From positions 1,426,001 to 1,490,000 of the forward strand of contig CBDCDL010000002.1 in NCBI GenBank assembly GCA_965215345.1: 64,000 bases of DNA, read 5' to 3'. This document shows positions 1 to 8,666 of this stretch, one piece after another. Within the stretch, counting starts at the first letter, position 1, and each line of letters starts with the position of its first letter. Made by a program: the position numbers and the translations under genes. Origin of the DNA: CATQHW01 sp965215345 (lineage in GTDB: Bacteria > Spirochaetota > Spirochaetia > SZUA-6 > Bin103). The notes under the pieces were generated by a model. It was not told the origin of the DNA and did no database searches. It saw nothing but the letters and a program-made list of their open reading frames with translations.

Positions 1-54
1 GGCCACCTCCCCGGCGGCCAGCCGGTGTTTGATGCGGTTCTTGCGCAGTTCCAT
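1..54 (-). CDS. HpcH/HpaI aldolase family protein, N-terminal fragment (cut by window edge)
   Basis: Only 18 codons are inside the window. From an ATG at 54 they read MELRKNRIKHRLAAGEVA, which resembles the usual N-terminus of HpcH/HpaI class II aldolases (a short basic stretch, then a K-x-R-L-A-x-G-E pattern). These enzymes cleave 2-keto-3-deoxy sugar acids or related 4-hydroxy-2-oxo acids. The gene lies 31 bp downstream of, and on the same strand as, an enolase-superfamily acid-sugar dehydratase. A dehydratase making a 2-keto-3-deoxy acid followed by an aldolase cleaving it is a common arrangement, which supports the call. No clear Shine-Dalgarno is visible. The identification rests on a short stretch. 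Confidence 0.45.
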   Translation of the reverse strand, partial: MELRKNRIKHRLAAGEVA

Positions 55-85
55 GCCGCGACGGTAGCACGCGCGGCAGGCAGCT

Positions 86-1267
86 TCAGTCGGCGGTGAT
101 GTCGCGCGAGGCGGTGGTGTTGCGCGTGATGAAGTCCCAGTCGTAGCTGACGCCCAGGCCCGCGCCGTCGGGAACCGGCACGCAGCCGTCGGCGCTGACC
201 GCGTCGGGCTGGTCGCTGTACCCATCGTACACCGGCGGGACCAGATTGCGCATGCCGGGACCCATCAGCGCCAGCTCGTACAGGTGGGTGTTGCGCAGCG
301 CCGAGATCACGGCCCGGTGGGCGGGTCCGCAGGCGTGCACCTGCAGGTCGAGCCCGAACGCCTCGCTGAGGTGGGCGATCTTCATCACGCCGGTGATGCC
401 CAGGTCGTACTCGGGATCGGCGTGGATCATGTCGCAGCCGCCGGCCACCAGGAACGCCGCCTTCTGCTCCAGTGTGCGCACGTGCTCGGTGACCAGCAGC
501 GGCGTCGACAGCCGCTCGCGCAGGCGGCGGTGACCTTCCGTGGCGATGCCGGCGTCGCGATACGGGTCCTCGTACCAGAAGCAGCCGATCTCGTCGCACA
601 CGCGGCCGACCGTCAGCGCATCGTTCCAGGTGCGGAGCTGGCACGCCGGGTCCAACATGATGCGGAAGCCGTCGCCGACGCGGGCGCGCACCGCGCGCAG
701 GTTGTCGATTTCGCGCGTGACGTCGCCGTCGTTCCAGCCGTGGATCTTGAATCCCGCGAAGCCGGCCGCCTGGCATTCGGCGGCAAAGTCCGCGAACGCC
801 TGCGGACTGTTCAGTCCTCCGGGCCCGAGCTGGCCGTGATAGGTGCTGGCGTACGTCGGCAGCCGCTCGCGGAAGCCGCCCAGCAGCCGCGACACCGAGG
901 TGCCCAGCCGCTTGCCGGCCAAGTCCCAGAGGGCGATGTCCAGCACGCCCTGCCCCATGTGGTCGTAGGCGCGCAGCTCCCGCTTCAGGTCGTCGTAGAT
1001 CTCCTCGCGCCGGTCCGGGTCGCGCCCGAGCAGCAGCGGCGCCAGCATCTGCGCCTGCGCGAAGGACGCGGGCGTCCCCACCCAGTGGGTGACGTACTCC
1101 CCGCCGGCACCATCGTCGGTACCGATGCGAACTGCGAAGCGTCGGGCGGTGAGGGTAGCGCCCCTGACGTAGGCCATGTTGCCGACGCCGGCGGCGGCCT
1201 GCTCCAGCCCGATGTCGGGAACGTCGAATTCGAACTCGTGAATCTGAATGCGGTCGATCCGGCTCAT
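86..1267 (-). CDS. Mandelate racemase/muconate lactonizing family enzyme, probable sugar-acid dehydratase
   Basis: About 393 residues, the usual length for the enolase superfamily. Around residue 170 the barrel shows KIHGW, so the usual second-strand K-x-K is K-x-H. Metal-ligand strands follow: IMLDPACQL, FWYEDPYRD and LLVTEHVRT. HADPEYDLGIT and QVHACGP then supply an Asp/His dyad like that of the mandelate racemase subgroup. Such enzymes abstract a proton alpha to a carboxylate and usually dehydrate acid sugars. I start it at the ATG at 1267 because GGAGGTG lies just upstream; a GTG at 1273 overlaps that site. The downstream aldolase fragment fits sugar-acid catabolism. It does not look like MenC. 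The substrate cannot be read from the sequence. Confidence 0.82.
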   Translation of the reverse strand: MSRIDRIQIHEFEFDVPDIGLEQAAAGVGNMAYVRGATLTARRFAVRIGTDDGAGGEYVTHWVGTPASFAQAQMLAPLLLGRDPDRREEIYDDLKRELRAYDHMGQGVLDIALWDLAGKRLGTSVSRLLGGFRERLPTYASTYHGQLGPGGLNSPQAFADFAAECQAAGFAGFKIHGWNDGDVTREIDNLRAVRARVGDGFRIMLDPACQLRTWNDALTVGRVCDEIGCFWYEDPYRDAGIATEGHRRLRERLSTPLLVTEHVRTLEQKAAFLVAGGCDMIHADPEYDLGITGVMKIAHLSEAFGLDLQVHACGPAHRAVISALRNTHLYELALMGPGMRNLVPPVYDGYSDQPDAVSADGCVPVPDGAGLGVSYDWDFITRNTTASRDITAD

Positions 1268-1368
1268 CGGCACCTCCGGGAACCTGGACGGTCGGCTCGA
1301 TCGTAGCGCGCCGAGCCGTCAGAGCCCCGTAGAGCCTGGGCCGACATCGTGACAATCGGTGGCATCGG

Positions 1369-2607
1369 TCAGCGCGCGTCGTCGAACAGGTCGATCTGAC
1401 GCGGAGCGGACCGCTCGGGATCGGGACGCAATTGGTCCATCCTCAGCAACTCCCCGGCGGTAAAGAGATGATCGCGGAGGGACGAACGCCCAGCGTCATC
1501 GAGGGGGCCGATCCTGGTCTCGGCATGCTCGGACAACACGGCCAGGATCGTATTGTCGGGGATCGAGTCATTGTCGAGCAGGTCGGCGCTGTGGCTGGTG
1601 ACGATCACTTGCGCGGACTGACTGGCGTCGGTGAGCCCGTCGATGAGGACGCCGGCAGCGGCCGGGTGCAGAGCGCTCTCCGGCTCTTCGATCCCTATCA
1701 GGTTGCTGCGGCTTGCGCTCTCACCATCGCCTTGAAACAGCGCCACAAGGACTCCGAGCGCACGGAGGGTGCCGTCGGACATGTTGCTCGCGGGAAAGCG
1801 CCACGGGTGCTTGGCCCCGCGTACCTCTTGTCGGAACTCGAGGGTCAGCTTGGTCCCCATCGTGCGCGAGGCCACTCCCGTGACCCCGGGAGTGATGGCG
1901 GCGAGATACTCTTCAACGGCTACCTTGCGGCTTGCCTGAAAGTTGGAGAGAACGCTCGCCAAGTTGCTTCCGTCCCGGTTCAGGAGGTCCCCAGGGTCCG
2001 GCGCCTGCAGGTCGCGGATCGCTTCCGGGTTCAGGTTGTAGAATCCCATTCCGGACAGCGCATCGTAGAACGGGCGGAATTCGTCCAGCCCCGACACGTT
2101 GACCAGGTAGAGACGGTCGGTCGCGCATGCTGGCGGATTTGGAACGGTGCTGGAGACTACCGTCCCGTCTTCGACCTTGTAGGAACTGCGGCCGGATCGA
2201 CTGATGACGAAGCACTCCTCCTGCTGGACGCTGTACCTCGCGCGCGGCTTTGCGGCGACCTGAAACGCGTATGAGCCCTCGGCGTTGGGAAGTCGAAGAT
2301 CGAGTCGGATTCCGAAGTGGTTCGGGTGGCCTCCCGAGCGTCTCCGCACCTCCTGAATGCCGCCCCGGTCACGCAGCGCGTGATCCAATGAGAAGCGCAG
2401 CGCATCGGTCACGAAACGCAGTGCATCCAGGAAGTTGCTCTTCCCGCAGCCGTTCGGGCCGACCAGGAAGCAGAGTGGGCCCGGCGTCACGTCACAGGCA
2501 GCGATGCTCTTGTAGTTCCGCAGGCGGATCCGGGTCACCGGCATCGGATCGTCCGGGTCAAACCCGTGAGGCTCTACACCTTCATCGCCTTGGGTGATCC
2601 GCCTCAT
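1369..2607 (-). CDS. AAA family ATPase, RecF/SMC-like (AAA_21 type)
   Basis: About 412 residues. An N-terminal strand with IRLRNYKSI, typical of RecF/OLD-like ATPases, is followed by Walker A GPNGCGKSN at residues 50-58. Near the C-terminus come an ABC-like signature region (NMSDGTLRALG), Walker B LIGIEEPESALHP and a switch region IVTSHSADLLD. This is the fold of SMC-like ATPases found in DNA repair, OLD-type nucleases and several phage-defence pairs. There is no TOPRIM domain after the ATPase and no TOPRIM-like or RloB/DUF4276 partner beside it. The start is set at the ATG at 2607 because GGAGGT precedes it; an upstream in-frame start at 2646 lacks that signal. Role unknown. Confidence 0.8.
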   Translation of the reverse strand: MRRITQGDEGVEPHGFDPDDPMPVTRIRLRNYKSIAACDVTPGPLCFLVGPNGCGKSNFLDALRFVTDALRFSLDHALRDRGGIQEVRRRSGGHPNHFGIRLDLRLPNAEGSYAFQVAAKPRARYSVQQEECFVISRSGRSSYKVEDGTVVSSTVPNPPACATDRLYLVNVSGLDEFRPFYDALSGMGFYNLNPEAIRDLQAPDPGDLLNRDGSNLASVLSNFQASRKVAVEEYLAAITPGVTGVASRTMGTKLTLEFRQEVRGAKHPWRFPASNMSDGTLRALGVLVALFQGDGESASRSNLIGIEEPESALHPAAAGVLIDGLTDASQSAQVIVTSHSADLLDNDSIPDNTILAVLSEHAETRIGPLDDAGRSSLRDHLFTAGELLRMDQLRPDPERSAPRQIDLFDDAR

Positions 2608-3003
2608 CGGAAACCTCCAGGAGGTCTGACGGTCAGTCTGGATCATAGCTTGCCGCGGTGCAGCGCTGCTTCAGAGGTGTCTCTTCAATTGTGGAACTAC
2701 GGACGATCGGATCGCAGTCGCTCCATATACATGGATTCTGCGTCGTAATGGCCATGTGACTACGTGCTGGTAAAGAACTCGGAATCCACTGTGACAATTT
2801 CGACACGTCGAGTGTGGGCCATGGCAGATCGGTATACGCCAGGGACAGGCCCGTCGGATTGGCTCGTCGGCCCATCGGGTGGAGTGCATTGGTTTCCTGA
2901 TTGTCTACCATGGTCCGGACAGGTAGCAACCTCGGTCAGCCGATGTGCGCTGCATGTCCAGGAAGCGCTATTGCTGCTCGGCGACAGCGATCACGATTTT
3001 CCA
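2608..3003. other. Intergenic stretch with no recognised gene
   Basis: About 400 bp between the ATPase gene and the end of the menaquinone operon. The open frames crossing it have no recognisable protein features. The sequence is visibly less GC-rich than its flanks. I see no tRNA, strong hairpin or repeat. It probably contains the promoter of the ATPase gene and the 3' end of the men transcript. Confidence 0.5.
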
Positions 3004-4413
3004 TCAGAATTGTCGGCGGGTGCGGGCGAGCTCGGCCAGGCGGGCGCGGTCAGGCTTGCCGGAGAGCGTGAAGGCGTGAGCCGGCAGCGGGTAGTAGCGC
3101 ACGGGATGCTTGTAGCGCGGCAGCCGCTCGGCGACCAGGGCCAGCAACTCGTCTTCCGGCGGCAGGGCGCCGGGTGACTGGATGAACGCAACCGGGCGGG
3201 CGCCGAACCCGCGGTCGGGGGCCGGCACCACCACGGCGAGCGCCACGGCCGGATGGGAGCCGAGCACCTCTTCGATCTCCTGCGGGTGGATGTTTTCGCC
3301 GCCCGAGATGAACATGCCGTCGGCGCGGCCGGTGACGGTGAGGATGCCGTCGTCGAGGCCGCCGCAGTCATCGGTCGCGAACCAGCCGCCGGGTTCGAGC
3401 GGCGGCGGCTCGATGCCGTCGGGGTCCAGGTAGCCGGCGAACAGCGTCGGGCCGCCCACCTGGATGAGGCCGTCATGGATGCGCACGCGCCGGTGCGGCA
3501 GCACCCGGCCGCTGGCGCCGGGCGGAGGGATGGCGCCGGGGGCGGCGGTGGCGATCTGCGAAGCCATCTCCGTGGAGCCGTAGGTGGTCAGCACCGGGAT
3601 GCCGGCCGCCCGCGCGCGCGCGAGCAGGGCCGGCGCAGTCGCCTGACCGCCGACCAGCACGGTCCGCAGGGCGCCGCACCGGCCCTCCGGCAGCTCGATC
3701 AGCCGCTGGAGTTGCGCCGGCACCACGGACAGCCGGGTCGCCCGTGGCAGCAGCGCCAGCGCGTCGTCCGCGCCGCGGTCGTCGTGGCGAAAGGAGCCGG
3801 AGCGGGCGATGAGCGCCGTCGTGCCTGCGAGCAGGCAGCGGAACAGGATCGACAGCCCGGCCACGTGGCTCATGGGCAGCGCCACCAGCCAGCGGTCGTC
3901 GCGCTCCAGCGGCAGGTTGGCGGCCGAGCCGATGGCGCTGTACAGGTGGTTGGCCAGGGTATGGACCACTGCGCGAGGAACGCCGCTGCTTCCCGAGGTC
4001 AGCAGCGCGGTGGCCGGCGCGCGAGGGTCGACCGGGTCCGCGCCGCCGCCGCTCGGCAGGTCCAGGTCGGCCGCGGTGAACGGCGGGCCGCTGCGCAGTT
4101 CCGTGCCCAGCTCGCGCACGCGCTCCACCGGCAGTAGCGGGCTCAGGATCAGCGGCAGCAGGCGCGCGGACCACACGCCGTACAGGAACGCGGCAAGCAC
4201 CGTGCTGTTCTCCGCCTGCACCGTGAGCCGCGAGCCGGGGGTCAGTCCGTAGGCGCGGAACCGTTCCGCCCATCCGCCGGCCGCCTCGGCCAGTCGGCGG
4301 TAGCTCATCCCCTCGCCGGGAGGATGCTCGGCGCCGGCCAGCGCGATCGCATCCCCGCGGGAGCGGAGCAGCTCGATCAGGTCGAGCGGCCCGGACTTCA
4401 GGCGATCGACCAT
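3004..4413 (-). CDS. menE: O-succinylbenzoate-CoA ligase (MenE)
   Basis: About 469 residues of the acyl-adenylate-forming (ANL) family. Motifs in order: the P-loop LLTSGSSGVPRAVVHT, the adenylate-binding TYGSTEM, a GWFATDD hinge region and the C-terminal catalytic-lysine segment LSGKPDRARL. MenE activates o-succinylbenzoate with ATP and CoA to form OSB-CoA in menaquinone synthesis. The start is set at the ATG at 4413; the same frame is open upstream only because it runs antiparallel or out of phase through menA. The start overlaps the menA stop by 16 bp, so translation is probably coupled. It is the last gene of the men operon. ANL enzymes differ widely in substrate, so the specific call leans on context. 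Confidence 0.9.
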   Translation of the reverse strand: MVDRLKSGPLDLIELLRSRGDAIALAGAEHPPGEGMSYRRLAEAAGGWAERFRAYGLTPGSRLTVQAENSTVLAAFLYGVWSARLLPLILSPLLPVERVRELGTELRSGPPFTAADLDLPSGGGADPVDPRAPATALLTSGSSGVPRAVVHTLANHLYSAIGSAANLPLERDDRWLVALPMSHVAGLSILFRCLLAGTTALIARSGSFRHDDRGADDALALLPRATRLSVVPAQLQRLIELPEGRCGALRTVLVGGQATAPALLARARAAGIPVLTTYGSTEMASQIATAAPGAIPPPGASGRVLPHRRVRIHDGLIQVGGPTLFAGYLDPDGIEPPPLEPGGWFATDDCGGLDDGILTVTGRADGMFISGGENIHPQEIEEVLGSHPAVALAVVVPAPDRGFGARPVAFIQSPGALPPEDELLALVAERLPRYKHPVRYYPLPAHAFTLSGKPDRARLAELARTRRQF

Positions 4414-5288
4414 CCGATGGAGAACAGCAGGGCGTGGATGAGCATGGTGCGGGCCGTGCCGGCCAGGGCGTGGTCGAGCTCGGGCGGCCGGCTGCCGGGT
4501 CGCAGCACGATCAGGATCCAGGGGGTCGCGGCGATGAGCGTCATCAGGGGCAGCGCTCCGACCCAGTGGCCGGTGGCGATCGCCAGCACCGTCGGCACCA
4601 CCGCGGCGCCGATGACGCAGCCCAGGTACTCCGCGCGCGCGAACCCGGCCCCGAAACGTACCGCCAGGGTCTGCTTGCCGGCGGAGCGGTCGGTTTCCCT
4701 GTCGCGCAGGTTGTTGACGGTCAGGACCGCCGCCGCCAGCAGGCCGGGGCCGGCGCCGGCGACGATCGCCTCGATCGTCCACGTCCCGGCATGCAGGAAG
4801 TAGGTGGCAGCGACCGCGACCGGCCCGAAGAACACGAACGCCATCACGTCGCCGAAACCCAGGTAGCCGAGCGGCCTCGGGCCGCCCGTATAGGCGAGCG
4901 CGGCGGCGACCGAGGCGACCAGCACGACCAGGATCGGCCAGCCGCCCACGATGGCGGCGATCACGCCGATCACGCCCGCCGCCGCGAACACCACGGCGAT
5001 GCCGCGGCGCAGCTCGTCCGGCTCGAGCAGGCCGGCCTGCGCCACCCGCCGCGGCCCGACCCGGTCGGCGGTGTCGGCGCCGCGCGCGTGGTCGGCGTGG
5101 TCGTTGTGCAGGTTGGTGCCGACCTGGATGGCCAGCGCCCCGAGGAGCGCCAGCACCGCCGCCGTCCAGGCGAACGTGTCATCGGCGGCAGCCATCACCG
5201 AACCGATCAGGACCGGCGCAGCGGCGGCCGGCAGCGTGCGCGGGCGCGCCGCCTCCAGCCAGATGGCGGTCTTGCTCTTCGGTTTCAC
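4398..5288 (-). CDS. menA: 1,4-dihydroxy-2-naphthoate polyprenyltransferase (MenA)
   Basis: About 296 residues, typical for UbiA-family prenyltransferases, with eight or nine hydrophobic segments. The first Asp-rich motif is in NLHNDHADHARGADTADRVG near residue 70, and the second is seen as NNLRDRETDRSAGK near residue 190. MenA joins a polyprenyl chain to 1,4-dihydroxy-2-naphthoate at the membrane, giving demethylmenaquinone. A GTG at 5288 is chosen as start. It lies 10 bp after the menB stop and begins VKPKSKTAIWLEAARPRTLP, the normal MenA N-terminus; the frame upstream of it has no family similarity. The 3' end overlaps menE. Confidence 0.93.
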   Translation of the reverse strand: MKPKSKTAIWLEAARPRTLPAAAAPVLIGSVMAAADDTFAWTAAVLALLGALAIQVGTNLHNDHADHARGADTADRVGPRRVAQAGLLEPDELRRGIAVVFAAAGVIGVIAAIVGGWPILVVLVASVAAALAYTGGPRPLGYLGFGDVMAFVFFGPVAVAATYFLHAGTWTIEAIVAGAGPGLLAAAVLTVNNLRDRETDRSAGKQTLAVRFGAGFARAEYLGCVIGAAVVPTVLAIATGHWVGALPLMTLIAATPWILIVLRPGSRPPELDHALAGTARTMLIHALLFSIGWSIA

Positions 5289-5298
5289 CCCGGCGGCG

Positions 5299-6120
5299 TC
5301 AGGGGCGGCGCGGGAACCCGGAGAAGTCCGGCTGTCGCTTCTGCACGAAGGCGTCCCGGCCCTCCTGCGCCTCCTCGGTCTGGTAGAACAGCATGGTCGC
5401 GGCGCCGGCCAGCTCCTGCAGCCCGGCCTGGCCGTCGCAGTCGGCATTGAACGCCGCCTTCAGGCAACGGATGGCGGTGGGCGAGTGGCGGAGGATCTGC
5501 CGGCACCAGTTCAAGGTCTCCGCCTCCAGGTCGGCCAGCGGCACCACCGCGTTGACCAAGCCCATCGACAGCGCCTCCTGCGCGTCGTACTGCTTGCACA
5601 GGTACCAGATCTCCCGCGCCTTCTTCTGTCCGACGATGCGCGCCAGGTAGCTGGCGCCGAAGCCGCCGTCGAACGACCCGACGCGCGGGCCGGTCTGCCC
5701 GAACACGGCGTTGTCGGCGGCGATCGTCAGGTCGCACATCACGTGCAGCACGTGGCCGCCGCCGACGGCGAAGCCGGCCACCATGGCGACGATGGGCAGC
5801 GGACAGCGGCGCATCTGCCGCTGGAACTCCAGCACGTTGAGGCGGTCGACGCCCTCCTCGTCCTGGTAGCCGGCGTGCCCGCGCACCTTCTGGTCGCCGC
5901 CGGAGCAGAACGCCAGCTCGCCCGCGCCGGTCAGGATGACCACGCCGATGCTGCTGTCGTCAGTCGCGTCGCGCAGCGCGTCCATCATTTCCTCCACGGT
6001 CAGCGGCGTGAAGGCGTTGCGCACGTGCGGGCGGTTGATGGTGATCCTGGCGATCCCACCGGCCTTGTGGAACAGGATCTCGCGGTACGATCCGCAGGCC
6101 GTCCAGTCGATCCGACTCAT
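5299..6120 (-). CDS. menB: 1,4-dihydroxy-2-naphthoyl-CoA synthase (MenB)
   Basis: 273 residues of the crotonase family. It has the MenB-specific segment TGPRVGSFDGGFGASYLARI followed by VGQKKAREIWYLC, and the oxyanion-hole region FCSGGDQKVRG. MenB performs the Dieckmann-type ring closure of OSB-CoA to DHNA-CoA. Its ATG at 6120 overlaps the menH stop (ATGA), and menA begins 10 bp after it. The conserved GSFDGGFG block separates MenB from ordinary enoyl-CoA hydratases, so the call is firm. Confidence 0.96.
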   Translation of the reverse strand: MSRIDWTACGSYREILFHKAGGIARITINRPHVRNAFTPLTVEEMMDALRDATDDSSIGVVILTGAGELAFCSGGDQKVRGHAGYQDEEGVDRLNVLEFQRQMRRCPLPIVAMVAGFAVGGGHVLHVMCDLTIAADNAVFGQTGPRVGSFDGGFGASYLARIVGQKKAREIWYLCKQYDAQEALSMGLVNAVVPLADLEAETLNWCRQILRHSPTAIRCLKAAFNADCDGQAGLQELAGAATMLFYQTEEAQEGRDAFVQKRQPDFSGFPRRP

Positions 6121-6860
6121 GTATCCCTGAGCTCCTCGTCGAGGAAGGTTGCCACCTGTGTAGCAAATTCGGCCGGTTTTTCACAGAGCACGGCGTGGCC
6201 TGAACCGGGCAGCAACCGGGCGCGGAGCGCCGCGCTCCGCGCTTCCATCCGAGCTGCGATGCTCACGTAGCGCTCGTCGAGCTCCCCGGCCAGCACCAGG
6301 GCAGGCTGCCGCAGGCGAGGCAGCTCGTCCCAGAGCGACGGCAGCGCGCCCGCGCCCAGATGCGTCAGCGCCGCCGCCCACGCCGCGGGGTCGATCCGCA
6401 GGCGGCGAGCCAGCATGCCGTCGTAGCACGGGTGGGCACGGACCCGCGCGAAGATCGGCTGAGCGTACCAGTCATCCAGGAAACGGCGCAGCGCCTCACG
6501 GCCGGCAATCCCGCGCAGACGCGCGGCCAGGCCGGCGTCGGCGCGGCGCCGCTCGGCGCGCTCCGCTGCGGTGGGAAGGCCGGGGGAGCCGCACGCCAGC
6601 ACGCCGGCCCGGTAGCGGTCCGGGTCGCGCAACAGCAGGTGCAGCGCCAGCCGGGCGCCCATCGAGTAGCCGACCAACACCGCCGGACCCGGCGCCGAAC
6701 GGCGGATCGCCGTCTCCAGCGAGGCGAGGGTCGGATGCTCGACCAGCGGCGGCGCCAGACACTGCAGCCGATCGGACAGTCGGCCGGCAAGCGGCTGCCA
6801 GTCGTCCGGGCTGCCCAGGAAGCCGTGCAGCAGCACCGCGGCCGGCGCCGCGGCGCTCAT
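6117..6860 (-). CDS. menH: SHCHC synthase, alpha/beta hydrolase (MenH)
   Basis: About 247 residues of the alpha/beta-hydrolase fold. An HGFLGSPDDW oxyanion loop lies at the N-terminus. The nucleophile elbow is VGYSMGARLAL, and the catalytic His sits in LLPGSGHAVLCEKP near the C-terminus. MenH eliminates pyruvate from the MenD product SEPHCHC to give SHCHC. The start is set at the ATG at 6860, which overlaps the menD stop as ATGA. The stop in turn overlaps the menB start. Sequence alone would give only a hydrolase; position between menD and menB gives the name. Confidence 0.9.
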   Translation of the reverse strand: MSAAAPAAVLLHGFLGSPDDWQPLAGRLSDRLQCLAPPLVEHPTLASLETAIRRSAPGPAVLVGYSMGARLALHLLLRDPDRYRAGVLACGSPGLPTAAERAERRRADAGLAARLRGIAGREALRRFLDDWYAQPIFARVRAHPCYDGMLARRLRIDPAAWAAALTHLGAGALPSLWDELPRLRQPALVLAGELDERYVSIAARMEARSAALRARLLPGSGHAVLCEKPAEFATQVATFLDEELRDT

Positions 6861-8647
6861 CCGCCCGCCCGGCCGGCCGCTTCGATGGCGGCGCCCACCT
6901 CGGCACGCAGCCGCCGGTGCAGGGCGACGTTCTCCTGCCGGTCGGTGCCGACCTCGATCAGCGCGGGATGACCGGCCGCGAAGCACCGTTCGAGTGCCGC
7001 GCGCGTCTCCGCGCGCGTGGCCGGCCGGTGGTAGTCCAGGCCGAACATCCGGCAGGCGTGCTCGAACCGATAGCCGTGCGGAGTACCGAAGCAGCGCTCG
7101 AACACGTCGTCCTGGCCGGCGAGCGCCGGCAGAAAGCTGAAGATGCCGCCGCCGTCGTTGTTGACCACCACCAGCACCACCGTCCGCGGCGCGCGGGCCA
7201 GCACGGCCAGTGAGCCCAAGTCGTGCAGAACCGCGAGGTCGCCGAGCAGCGCGCCGACCGGCGCCCTGAGGCCCGCGGCGAACCCCACCGCGGAGGCGAC
7301 CGCGCCGTCGATGCCGCTGGCGCCGCGGTTGGCTCCGACGGGTAGCGGCTCGGAGCGCGAGCCTGAGGCCTCCGCAAAGGTGTCGAGGTCGCGGACCGGC
7401 ATGCTGCTGCCCGCGAACGTGCCCCAGCCGGCCGGCAGCAGCTCGATCAGGTCGCGGGCGGTCGCCGGCTCGCTGACCGCCGGCTCGGCGTCGAGCGCCG
7501 ACGCCACCGCGCCTGCCGCCGCCGCTCCTGCCGCGACCAGCCCGGCCGCGCCGGCTCCGGCCGGCTCGCCGGCGCCGAGCTCCGCTTCGAGCGCCGCGCA
7601 GAAGCGGTCGGGCGCTGCCTGCACGCGGCTGGTGACCACGTGCTCGGGGTCGATGCGGCGCGGGTGCCCGGCGACGTGCACGCAGGCGGCCGGCCGCGCC
7701 GCGCCGAGCAGCCCCAGGTACGCCTTGGAGGTGAGCCGGCCTCCGAGGTGCAGCACCACGTCCGGGGCCGGCAGCGCCGTGCGTGCGTGCGCCAGCACCA
7801 GGTCGTGATGGCGCACGATCGCGAGCTCCGGACGACCCGGCCACGGGTGGCGCAGGCCGGACTGGATGTCGGCCAGCACCGGCCAGCCCAGCGCCGCGGC
7901 CAGAGAGGCTATCATCTGCCGGTCGGTCCCCGCCGGCAGTGGCCCGACCGCAAGCAGGCCGGCGGTCGCGCCCCGCAACGCCGTGGCGGTATCCGCCACT
8001 GACGCAGGCTCCGGTTCGGTGGGGGCCGCCGAGTAGGTGGTGAAGGGACGGCCGCCGGCCCGACGCCCGATGGCCTCCACGCGCCCGTCGTCCAGCAACG
8101 GTTCGGAGAACATGCAATTCAGGTGCACGGCGGCCGCCGCCGTACGGGCCTGGTGCACGGCCTGATCGATCGTGGTCAGAAGAGCCGCCGGTTCGATGCA
8201 GTCGTCCGGCACCGGCAGGTCGAAGCGCCACGCTGCGGCGCGGCCGAACAGGTCGGGCTGGTCGATCGTCTGGTTGGCGCCGGTGTCGCGCAGCTCCGGA
8301 GGACGGTCGGCGGTCAGCAGAAGCAGCGGCACGCCGCTCAGGCCCGCTTCCACCGCCGCCGGCAGCAAGTTGGCGCCGGCCGTGCCGGAGGTGCAGATCA
8401 CCGCGGAGGGAGCTCCGGAGGCGCGCGCCGCGTTCAGTGCCTGGTAGCCGGCGGCGCGCTCGTCGATGCAGATCGACACTTCCAGTTCGGCCGCTCGGGC
8501 GGCCGCCGCCGCCAGCGGCGCGGAGCGGGCACCGGGACAGACCCACGCAGCGCGACAGCCGCAGCGGAACAGCTCGTCGATGATCAGCTCGCCCCACAGG
8601 CGATTCCGCACGGTCGCGGTGGTCCGCACGGTCGCGGTGGTCCGCAT
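6857..8647 (-). CDS. menD: 2-succinyl-5-enolpyruvyl-6-hydroxy-3-cyclohexene-1-carboxylate synthase (MenD)
   Basis: About 596 residues, a ThDP-dependent enzyme. The N-terminal pyrimidine-binding domain contains VCPGARSAPL and ICIDERAAGYQALNAA; the catalytic-pocket Glu lies in the latter. The C-terminal diphosphate-binding domain has GALLGDLAVLHD followed by VVVNNDGGGIFSFLP, a GDL...NN cofactor signature. MenD condenses isochorismate with 2-oxoglutarate. The start is placed at the ATG at 8647, 19 bp after the menF stop, although no strong Shine-Dalgarno is visible. The first residues repeat a TTATVR unit encoded by an 18-bp duplication. Cofactor supply may depend on the thiamine transporter cluster at 12.9-16.8 kb. 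Confidence 0.93.
   Translation of the reverse strand: MRTTATVRTTATVRNRLWGELIIDELFRCGCRAAWVCPGARSAPLAAAAARAAELEVSICIDERAAGYQALNAARASGAPSAVICTSGTAGANLLPAAVEAGLSGVPLLLLTADRPPELRDTGANQTIDQPDLFGRAAAWRFDLPVPDDCIEPAALLTTIDQAVHQARTAAAAVHLNCMFSEPLLDDGRVEAIGRRAGGRPFTTYSAAPTEPEPASVADTATALRGATAGLLAVGPLPAGTDRQMIASLAAALGWPVLADIQSGLRHPWPGRPELAIVRHHDLVLAHARTALPAPDVVLHLGGRLTSKAYLGLLGAARPAACVHVAGHPRRIDPEHVVTSRVQAAPDRFCAALEAELGAGEPAGAGAAGLVAAGAAAAGAVASALDAEPAVSEPATARDLIELLPAGWGTFAGSSMPVRDLDTFAEASGSRSEPLPVGANRGASGIDGAVASAVGFAAGLRAPVGALLGDLAVLHDLGSLAVLARAPRTVVLVVVNNDGGGIFSFLPALAGQDDVFERCFGTPHGYRFEHACRMFGLDYHRPATRAETRAALERCFAAGHPALIEVGTDRQENVALHRRLRAEVGAAIEAAGRAGG
8606..8641. repeat. 18-bp tandem duplication inside the 5' end of menD
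   Basis: Two exact copies of CCGCACGGTCGCGGTGGT stand side by side, followed by a diverged third partial copy at about 8642-8656 that includes the menD start. They encode two TTATVR hexapeptides at the MenD N-terminus. The unit is a multiple of three, so copy-number change would not break the frame. Confidence 0.85.
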
Positions 8648-8666
8648 GGCCGCGGTCAGCGGAGGC

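Noticed and set aside
86..1267. Enolase-family gene as the missing menC
   Set aside because: Length, the Asp/His dyad and the aldolase neighbour fit a sugar-acid dehydratase; the MenC pattern is not seen.
2764..3177. Plus-strand 137-codon frame after the ATPase gene
   Set aside because: Half of it overlaps menE antisense and the rest has no protein-like features.
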